Made by a program: the position numbers and the translations under genes
Part shown: in pieces, positions 56,072 through 64,000 of the stretch
How positions within the stretch are numbered: position 1 is the first letter of the stretch
Layout: every line of letters begins with the position of its first letter
The notes under the pieces: model-generated
What the model was told of the DNA's origin: nothing
What the model saw: only the letters and a program-made list of their open reading frames with translations
Databases searched by the model: none
From: Canariomyces notabilis
Lineage: Eukaryota > Ascomycota > Sordariomycetes > Sordariales > Chaetomiaceae
NCBI RefSeq assembly: GCF_033297395.1
Contig: NW_027041842.1
Coordinates: 124,001-188,000 of the forward strand
DNA: 64,000 nucleotides
Reading direction: 5' to 3'

Positions 56072-56233
56072 GACGGTCAGAATTGGTAATGCATACCTTA
56101 CATACCTAGAGGAGGTTCTGGCAACAGCATATGATATGCAATTGGGTTTCTCTTGAATCTCAGCTCAATAACTATCCAAGACCGTGCCTAAACCCGCCCA
56201 AATCCCGCCCCTCAGCAGCGCAGCCAACCCCTT

Positions 56234-58182
56234 TCACCCCGTGCCTCTCACCCTCACACGCACAGGCATCCCATCCTTCGGATGTCCAGTCATATGCCCA
56301 ACCTGGTAAACAGTATGCCCCAAAATCTCCCTCGCCCCCGGCTCCCCAGGCCGCGGGAAGCAGCTCTCAATCTCAAACTCGCGCACCGTCATGGCCAGAA
56401 TCATCTTGATTTCCATCACGGCCAGCTCCTGGCCGATGCACGCTCGAGGGCCCAGCTCGAAGGGACGGAACGCGTTTTTCCTCACGTACAGCGGCTCGCC
56501 CTCGCTCGCTAGAAACCGCTCGGGCACAAACTCGAACGGGCGAGGGAAGAGTGACTCCAAGTGGTGTGTTGCGTACGAGTTTTGGTGCACTAACAGACCA
56601 GCGGTCGGGTACCGCTTCCCCGTGCGCGGGTCGCGCAAAAAGAAATCCGGCTGGCCTTCACGAACCGTTGCAGCCGGGGGGAAGAGGCGGAGGGTTTCTT
56701 TCACTACCGCGGTGGTGTAGGGTAGGGAGTTGAGGAGGTTTGGGTTGGCGCATAGCGAGGATTCGACTGCTGCTGACGGGGACGGGTCACGGTCCTGGCT
56801 GCCAAAGACGGCATCGTGCTCGGCGCGCAGTTTGGCCAAGCAAGAGGGGTTTTGGGAGAGCAAGTGGTAGGCGAAGCAGAGCGTGACGGCCGTGGTGTCG
56901 TGGCCCGCGAAGATGAAAATTACGAACTGCGCGATGGCCATGTCGATGAATTCCCGGTCCAGCTGCACGTCGTCTCGGTCTCGGCCGGATGATGGTACGG
57001 TAACGGAAGAAGGCGGCTGGTCGCCCTCGCCCTTCTTCTCGGCGAGATAGGCTCTGGCGGCGAGGGAGACGACCGTCTTGGTTTTGAAGTCGCCCGGGCC
57101 CGGGCCCGGGCCGGCTGGGTTCATCATGTCAGCGCCGCCGTCGCCGGCCTGGTGGGAGACGACGGTTTGTTTGAGGATGGGCAGCAGATAGTTGCGCATG
57201 ATGCGGTTGTAGTTCCACATCAGCGGCAGCCGAGCCGGGTTGATGAGCTTGAGTAGGGAAGGCGGCGTGTATTCGGGGCAGACCCATGAGATTTGTTTTG
57301 CGAGAGCCTTTTGAAAGGGGTTGTGGCGCGTCTGGCAGTGCATACGCGTCCCTCTTTTGGGGGAGAGTCAGCAGCTCGCTCCGTCACGCATGACTGCCTA
57401 GGTGCCCCCATTGATCAAGACAGCCTGGATATAATGAATGGAGGAGAGGAAGAACGGGAGCAATTGTAAGACATACAAGACGGCACGCCCGATAACATCC
57501 GTCGCCAAGTTGGTGATGGGCTCCTCGATGCGCAGGACCTCGCCCGATTTGGCCGCCGCCCTGAGTCGATCAATGAAGACGCGTATCTCCTCAAGAAAAA
57601 CAGGCGCCATGGACATGAGGTTCTTGGCCGAAAACCCCGGGTTGTAGATGCTTCGCAGCCGCTTCCACTCGGGGCCGTCGAGCGTTACGAGGTCCTTGTT
57701 CTGGGTCAGCGGCCGGAATTCCGACTTGACCATGTGAGCCTTGGGCAGCGAGTATGCCTGGGTGAATTGGGCCGACATTTCGGGATCAAAGACGTAGATC
57801 ATGGGCTCGACGAACGGCCACGAATCCATGACGAAGAAGCCATTCTTTTCCAGATGCGGGTAATGCTGCAGCACGAGCGTGGCCACGCTCAACGGGTAAA
57901 TGTCCCTGGGATACTTGGCCATGATCTTGGCTGTGACCAGTATGTGGCCCAGGAGATATGAATGCGGTAACATTTCCTGCAATTTCTTCGTGAGCCATTG
58001 ATCATAGCAGTGTGTTTCAATCTCGGCAATGATCGTACCAAGTCATTTTCCTTGTGATACCTCCTGACCAGCGTACGGACTTGGTGCATGCGGTGAAAGA
58101 ATCGCGCGAGGACAAGCAGGATGAGGAAGCCGACCGCCCTCAATACGAGCGCCGAGCTTGATTGCGAGCTAGAGGCGTCCAT
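56234..58182 (-). CDS. Cytochrome P450 monooxygenase
   Basis: Three exons (58182-58039, 57976-57477, 57353-56234) give 587 residues. An N-terminal membrane anchor (ALVLRAVGFLILLVLARFF) is followed by the P450 fold: I-helix FAGHDTTA (about 364-370), ETLR (ExxR, 434-437), PERF, and haem motif FELGPRACIG with Cys520. The C-terminus ends in a basic VRVRVRGTG. Such enzymes sit on the ER facing the cytosol and hydroxylate hydrophobic substrates using P450 reductase. The family is not identified by eye; it resembles fungal secondary-metabolite P450s. It is convergent with the regulator-like gene, only 162 bp away. A Gly/Pro-rich insert lies before the I-helix. The second intron's acceptor (57354) is AAG, chosen to keep frame. 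Confidence 0.93.
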
Positions 58183-59368
58183 CGTGTTATTAGTCGAGGG
58201 CGTCTAACCTGACAGAGCTTTGAATCCCTAGCTAATGTGTATGGATTAACGACGCGGGGGAACAGAGCTTTATGTTGGCCATCCATGATCCGCGGCAGCG
58301 CAGGGACCTCTGTTCGAAGGATCACGCTCATAAACTTCACAGACGAATCATTTGGCCTGGAACCTGGGTACGATTGAAGCTAGCCCTAGCCGGAACCTGA
58401 ACAATGGGGGCCACAGTTGGGAACTTGGGAGTCGCAACACCGAGTCTCGTGCAACACGCAGTCGGCGAATTGCCGCGGGTTATAGGGAATAAACTCCGGG
58501 GTCCGGGCCACGTTTTCGGGCTTTAGCTTCGTCAGCTTGAAAAGCGTTAGGAGAAGGTGTGGTTTTTGTTGTGGTTGGAGAGGCTTAAAGTTGAAGTTGG
58601 AGATGCCCAGCCCGAACCACAAGAAATACAAGGAATTGATGCCATTGCTCCTGCCACTTTCAACAGGCTACAGAGTTGTTGCAAATTGCTGAACAACAAT
58701 TGATCAATCAGACCGCAATGCAACCTGCAAGAAGTCAATCACCACTGAGAAATTGCCCTGGATTTGTGCCTCACTGTGTATTTCCAACAGGAGTACAGCT
58801 TTTATAGCTACGGGATGCTGCGCATACATGAGCGATGTGTTACGATTCACAGCACAGCGGATTCGCCGGAACACGACAGCCGTTCCATGAGCATGGTTCT
58901 GGGAATTGAATTGCCGTCACAGGGAAATGACCGAGTCAACAGATATAACGATATAACAAGTTGCACCTGTGCGGATGATTGCAGGCAGGACACATAAACC
59001 ATATAAAACCACACCAACAATCTCCGGATAACAAGACGCTCGATTGCCGTGAGGCGCAAGGCGCGACAGCGAGCAATCCATGTACCTATAATTATCCGTA
59101 CTATCTATCTACAAGAATCTTGTCTTGGTCCAGCGGCATCTGGCATGCATCATCATAGTGTCCGGTCATGATACATATCCACAGGTCATGAGATACCCGT
59201 CCAGCATTAAATTAAAAAACATCTTCATCAAAATTCTAACCCCCTTTGGCGGCCCGCCGACCCCGGTTCAAGTTCCCAATACACCGGGGCGGCGAACACC
59301 AAAACAACAACAACGAAACGAATCCGTATCAACTCCAACCCCACCCCCTTCATTGATAGTTACCTAGT
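58183..59368. other. Intergenic region upstream of P450
   Basis: 1.2 kb with the P450 promoter (minus strand) and the 3' flank of the GPI-anchored protein gene. No supportable frame is seen. Confidence 0.5.
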
Positions 59369-60325
59369 TTAGATAAGCGCAGCAACCAAGCCAGCAAACG
59401 CCGCAATGCCCTCCACACCCTGGACCATGCGCGGCGCACCAGCAGTCACAGGCACGGAGGTGGTAGGGCGGGGCTTGGTAGTCGTGGGCACAGTAACAGT
59501 ACCGAACGCCGTCGAGGTGGTCGACCGAGTAACAGTGCCAATAGGGTTGCTGGCGCTGTAGGTCAGGGTCTTGGTGATGGAGCTGATGGGGTTGCTGGCG
59601 CTGTAGGTCGTCTCGGTGACGGGGCAGACAGTGGTTGTGATGATGGTCTCGGTCGTGACCGTCTTGGTGCCTGACGGGCAGGCGGTGACGGTGTCCGGGC
59701 ACTTGGTGATGGTCCGGGTTGTGGTGGTGGTCAGCGTGCTGGTGGTCCACTTGGTTGACGAGGAGGTGGTGGAGGTTGAGGTTTCGGGGCACTCCTCGTC
59801 CTCGTCCGTCGTCGTGCTGGTGGTGGTAGTAGCCTTGCTGGTGGTGATCGTGGACGAGGTGGTGTCAGGCTTGGTCGAGGACGTGGGCGGGGCCGTCGTG
59901 GTGGTCTTGGTCGTGGTCGTCTCGGGCTTGGTGCTCGTGCTGGTGCTGGTGGTGGTCGTCGTCGTCTCGGGCACCTTGGTCGTCGTCGTGCTAGACGCTG
60001 TCGACGTCGACGAGGCCGAGTAGGTGATGCACGAGCAGGCAGAGCTGACAGCCTTGACGTTGCCGTCGCAGTTGTTGAACTCTGTGGGGATGGCCGACGG
60101 CGCGGTGGTAGTGCCTGAGAGGAACTCGGGGCACCACGCCTTGGCCTTCCCAATGAAGCGCTGGTCGATCAGGTTGCGGTAGCAGTTGTCTGACTCCTGG
60201 ATCTGTTGTTAGCGACTGGCTAAGTGACAAGGTGACGGTGACAGTGGGCTGCTTACGCAGTTGGGGTACGTGTGGGCAGATGCCAGCAGGGCAAAGGCAC
60301 CCAACGACAGAACAGTGGCGCGCAT
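59369..60325 (-). CDS. GPI-anchored Ser/Thr-rich cell-wall protein
   Basis: Two exons (60325-60257 and 60202-59369; phase 0 GT-AG intron) give 300 residues. The signal peptide is MRATVLSLGAFALLASA. A six-Cys N-terminal domain follows (about 18-90; for example DNCYRNLIDQRFIGKAKAWC and SSACSCITYS). A long Thr/Ser/Lys/Pro mucin-like stalk comes next, broken by an acidic DEDEECPE patch and a TVCPVTETTYSASNPI segment. TYSASNPI occurs twice. The C-terminus is hydrophobic after VTAGAPRM and fits a GPI-attachment signal. Such proteins are heavily O-mannosylated and link to the wall. No enzyme motif is present. Confidence 0.9.
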
Positions 60326-62976
60326 TTTGACGGTGGTTGATTAGTTAAGCGAGTGTAAAGCGAGCGTAAGGGTGATGAGCAAGATGCAGGCTAAACGAGC
60401 GACTGCGAGACCCGAAGGCGTATTACTACTATTGTTGCTTGGAGTTGATAGGTGAAGAGGAATGGAACTGAGCGAGCAACAGCGGGCGCGAGGTCTTTAT
60501 TTCCCATTTCCCCCTCGATTGCGCCGCTTCGGCTCACCTCACCAGTCACACGACGACGGCGAGCCAACCCGAACAGAGCCAGGTCATAGTCACCACACCT
60601 TTCCCGATGCAGCGGCACATGGGAATACGAGGTCGAGTGCGCTGTGGTAACGTTCACTCGGAGCTGCCTGCCCTGGCAAGTTGGCAACGCGAGCCGGCTC
60701 TCGGGCCCACACACACGGCAAGTGGCAAGAGAGTCAAAAAAAAGCCAAAGGAGCCACGGTTCGGTGACAAATGGCGTCAAAGGAATCTTCTCGCGGCCAA
60801 GCACTGCGAATGTGGAGCGAACTCTGGGTAGCATCGCGCCTTCCTAGCGCTTGAGCCCTAATACGACGTAGCCAAGCCCATATTGCGGGCATCTGTGGCG
60901 CTTCAACTCCAGAAGGGCAAAAGTTCCCCTTGCAGTGTGGCTTTGCCCATTGTTCCTTGGAACACCGAGGTGACGTCGGGAGCAAGACTCGCCCTGCCCC
61001 GCCACCATGTAAGTGAAGTTCTACGCTATACTCGGCACTTCGTACCCTCCAGGATATCGGGCAGATACATAGATACGTATCTGCAGGTGCGATTGACACT
61101 TGGAACTCTCTTTTCTGGGGCACAACTCGATGAAAGTCCCTGCAGCCGAATTGGCCCAGTGAGGTGAGACCACATGCATCGAGCACATGCATCCAACCAC
61201 GCGATGGTGTGCCTGGGCATTGCTTGATTGGCTGCCACGGTATCGCGCAGCCACTAGTCCAGTGAACTTGGGCTTGCGCTGTCCCTGGAAACCGAAAAAC
61301 CGTTTGTCCTAAATGCTGGGGCTGGGGCAGCAAACACGAGAGCGATTGCCATTCGAGTCATCCCGTAATCTCGAATTACAATCACTGTTTCTTATGGCAT
61401 ATTCCGTACTCGAGCGCAAGAAATAATCAGGAGAACAATGCGAATGCGATGTTGGAGATTGCCCTGCTTCCGATCCCCAGCGGCGCCATGATTTGTGTGA
61501 AACGGGGAGTTGCTGACTGAACGCCACAAAGGAGATTGAAGGGAAGGCGCAGCATCAGGTAACACACAGCACGGCACAGTTAATTAACTTTTTCAGATCG
61601 CTGAGATCAGCAGAGCCACACCGCAGCGTTGGGTCGAGTACAAACAATGCCGGTATGTAGGTGTTTTACTCGTGACTTTGGACCTGACCAACATCGACAT
61701 CAGACATCTGCTACACCATAAAGCTGTATGCCCATTGACCTGCAGTCCACCAACAAACATATCAAAGAATGCGCTTTGCTATCACCCTTTCCATAGATCC
61801 TCTGACGCCGCCAAGAGCCTGCACGTGTGAGGCGTGGGCAAACTGGTTGATTGCTGCCAAGTTCACCCCTGACTGTCATCCGGCAGTCGGCACTGCATTC
61901 CGACCCTCATGATGACGGCAACTTGCCTTTCCCCGCAAAGCTTTGTTTTCTCTCCAAAGCACCTACACTACACCATGTCCTATAATCTCGCAACATCATG
62001 AGCGGACGGCGGACGCCCAATAGACAAGCCAAACAATGCTGTTCTTGTTTACGGTTTACCTGTAAGTGTCGGTCAGCGGTTACCCGGATACACCACTAAT
62101 AGTCTGAAACCCTCCTCGTATTCAAACCGTGACCCGGCTCGGACCCCTGTGCCCTCTGCCAGTAATCATCCGTCTGTCGGTGACTCGGTTGAGGTATTTT
62201 TGGTATTCTGAGTAACTACGGAGTAGCCTGGCTCTTCTTACAACAAAGCTTGAATTCCTGGTTTGGGACGTATCATGATATCTGGCGCTTAACCAGCGTC
62301 AGTGTCAGTGTCCGAGAACAGGAAGCGGGAGGCGGACGTCGAGATGGTGTAGAAGCGACGTACCTACCCGTCGGCTTATACACTGCCCTGGCTTCGTGAA
62401 TATCGAGCTTGCCCATTATTCTTTAGCCTTACCAACCTGGAACCGAACTGAAGAGCCACGGGTACCAGTAGGTAGGCCAGTGAGCATTCGACCATGGGTC
62501 TTGGGGAACATGATCGGGTTCGCATAAAACCAGCCATGATCTCGTATCTGGCCAAATGAGTTCCGAATAATTTAGCACACCCAATCTGGCGGACTAGTGA
62601 AATGACGCCGCTTTCCTGAAATCAAACCAGATGCCGTTCCCTGGGTATGTACGAAGGTAGATGCTCCTGAAATTGGGCGCGACAGTGACAGGATCCAAGA
62701 CTCGCATTGCAGGCCCAAGTTAGACCAACCAAACACTCTGTACGAAGAGAAGCAAATACCATTGTCAGGGGCTAAAAACATAGCATCTCCGTCTATCTAC
62801 TGTATGGAATCCAATACTGTCACGTCTATTCAACAGACGACGTCAAAGTCAAACCAAATAGAACGCGCTGACGGACCAACCCCTTTTCCATCCAAACTCC
62901 CATACGCAAGGTACCATAGCCATCGCTTTTACCAATCACCACCAGACCTCTAACCGTCTATCCCCCCCCTCTCTCC
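60326..62976. other. 2.65-kb intergenic region
   Basis: No supportable gene. A 199-codon minus-strand frame (60734-61333) lacks family features and has an unusual Cys/Trp-rich composition. The first 200 bases are the promoter of the GPI-anchored protein gene. Confidence 0.5.
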
Positions 62977-64000
62977 TCAGGCCCGCCGCCTCCCCCTGGG
63001 TCCAGCTCTCACCACCCGCCCCTTATCCAGCACCACCTCCCAATCCGCATCCTCCACCGCCTCCGCCTTATGCGCAATAGTAATGACCGTACTATACCTC
63101 AACTCCTCCCTCAACAGCCTTTGTATATACGCCGCCGTCTCGGCATCAATCGACGCCGTGGCCTCGTCCATAATCACCACTGGACTGCGGCGGAGCATGG
63201 CCCGTCCCAGCCCAACAAGCTGTCTCTGGCCCTGAGACAGGTTCTTCCCGCCGCCATCGACCCTGCTGTCGAGGGTAAACGACCCCGATCGGCCCAGCAC
63301 CCGTTCCAAAACCTCAGCCCGCTCGGTCTCGTCGCGCTCACCCAACGGATCGAGATTGTCCCGCAGCGTGCCGGGGAAGAGGACCGGGTCCTGCGCCACA
63401 AACGTTATATTGCGGCGGAGCGTGTGCTTGTCCACGTCGAGCAGGTCGACGGCGCCGATGCGAATGCTCCCGTCAGTGTCAGGGTCCGGGTGCAGCGTGC
63501 CGAGCAGCGCGAGCGCGAGAGTGCTTTTGCCCGAGGCCGTACGGCCCGTCACGGCGACGTTGGCGCCGCCGGGGATGGTGAAGCTGACGTTGTGCAGGAC
63601 CGTCTCCAGCTGGGGCGCGTACCGCAGCGTGACGTTGTCAAATACAATGTCGTCTCCGTAGCCGGGCCAGGCTGCTGGCGGCAGGAACCCCCCGCGAGGC
63701 TCCTGCTCCAGCGACAGCAGCTCGACGATACGCTCCACGCTGACAAACTGCATTTGCAGCTCGCCGTATTTGCGGCAGAGGCTGTGCGTCGACCGGACGA
63801 AGTTGGCGGCCGAGGCGAGCACGAACCCGACGGTGCCACTCGAGAGGCCCGTGAGGATGGCGCAGAGGGTCAGAATGAAGGTGGTGAGCGCTGAGAGAAT
63901 GTCAAAGCGGTACTGGAGCCAGGCTTGGAGCGACCAGTAAAAGTGGTCCATCTTCTGAAAGGCGTCGGTAGTGGCGATGATACGATTCTGGAAGTGCGGT
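62977..64000 (-). CDS. ABC transporter, C-terminal half (partial)
   Basis: The reading frame is open to the right window edge (341 codons seen; 5' part missing). It includes the end of the second membrane domain (MDHFYWSLQAWLQYRFDILSA and helix LTTFILTLCAILTGLSSGTVGFVLASA) and a complete nucleotide-binding domain. Walker A is GRTASGKST, the Q-loop is FVAQDPVLFPGTLRDNLDP, the signature is LSQGQRQ and Walker B is VVIMDEATASID. TIAHKAEAVEDAD has His of the switch region. The FPGTLRDNLDP and LSQGQRQ forms are typical of ABCC (MRP) transporters, which export conjugates and toxic compounds. The Walker A Ala-Ser in place of Gly-Ala is a small departure. It lies near P450 and dehydrogenase genes, fitting detoxification or metabolite export. 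Confidence 0.95.
   Translation of the reverse strand, partial: PHFQNRIIATTDAFQKMDHFYWSLQAWLQYRFDILSALTTFILTLCAILTGLSSGTVGFVLASAANFVRSTHSLCRKYGELQMQFVSVERIVELLSLEQEPRGGFLPPAAWPGYGDDIVFDNVTLRYAPQLETVLHNVSFTIPGGANVAVTGRTASGKSTLALALLGTLHPDPDTDGSIRIGAVDLLDVDKHTLRRNITFVAQDPVLFPGTLRDNLDPLGERDETERAEVLERVLGRSGSFTLDSRVDGGGKNLSQGQRQLVGLGRAMLRRSPVVIMDEATASIDAETAAYIQRLLREELRYSTVITIAHKAEAVEDADWEVVLDKGRVVRAGPRGRRRA

Noticed and set aside
63070..63894. 274-codon plus-strand frame at the right edge
   Set aside because: A shadow of the ABC transporter nucleotide-binding domain.
1..64000. CRISPR arrays, transposase or reverse-transcriptase genes
   Set aside because: No spaced direct repeats of CRISPR type and no transposase or reverse-transcriptase motifs were seen; the tandem repeats present are contiguous minisatellites or coding repeats.

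Overview
The window is nuclear DNA from a filamentous ascomycete, most likely a Sordariomycete (Neurospora/Chaetomium type). The evidence is short spliceosomal introns (about 45-180 nt) with CTRAY-type branch points, single genes separated by 0.5-4 kb, an initiator tRNA-Met with the A1:U72 pair typical of eukaryotes, and clear orthologues of fungal housekeeping genes (Vps9, Sch9, Def1, Dap1, glucose-6-phosphate isomerase, an ASNSD1-type asparagine-synthetase-like protein). Exon structures were worked out by hand from splice signals and protein-family continuity.

Left part (1-18 kb), mostly housekeeping: a Clg1/Pcl-type cyclin with a long leader (3.8-4.8 kb), a Fyv6/FAM192A splicing-factor-like protein (6.8-7.7 kb), an ASNSD1-like protein (8.4-10.5 kb), tRNA-iMet (10.9 kb), the Rab5 exchange factor Vps9 (11.5-14.2 kb), a small soluble protein (15.1-15.5 kb), a 38-bp perfect inverted repeat (15.75-15.94 kb), the haem protein Dap1 (16.6-17.2 kb) and a short-chain dehydrogenase missing its catalytic Lys (17.7-19.0 kb).

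Middle part (19-44.5 kb): a two-module cysteine-rich secreted protein (19.9-20.3 kb), a gene-poor stretch, a two-membrane-anchor kelch protein (24.1-27.0 kb), an unknown protein (27.4-28.7 kb), Def1 (30.2-33.3 kb), glucose-6-phosphate isomerase (34.7-36.4 kb), the AGC kinase Sch9 (37.5-39.6 kb) with a perfect 135-bp tandem duplication upstream, a four-helix membrane protein (41.8-42.3 kb) and a secreted lipase (43.0-44.4 kb).

Right part (44.5-64 kb), accessory in character. It is dominated by a 4.6-kb locus (47.6-52.2 kb) that joins an SGNH (GDSL) hydrolase, a subtilase-like domain without a visible Ser motif, and an array of 40-residue cysteine-rich repeats. This locus is broken by four small frameshifts. 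It is followed by a short-chain dehydrogenase with a repetitive CAA-rich leader, a transcription-factor-like protein lacking a zinc cluster, a cytochrome P450, a GPI-anchored Ser/Thr-rich wall protein and the C-terminal half of an ABCC transporter cut by the window edge. The dehydrogenase, regulator, P450 and transporter may act together in detoxification or a small metabolic cluster, but no backbone synthase is present.

The most unusual observations are the frameshifted SGNH/subtilase/Cys-repeat gene, the exact 120-bp periodicity of its repeats, and four introns that appear to start with GC instead of GT.
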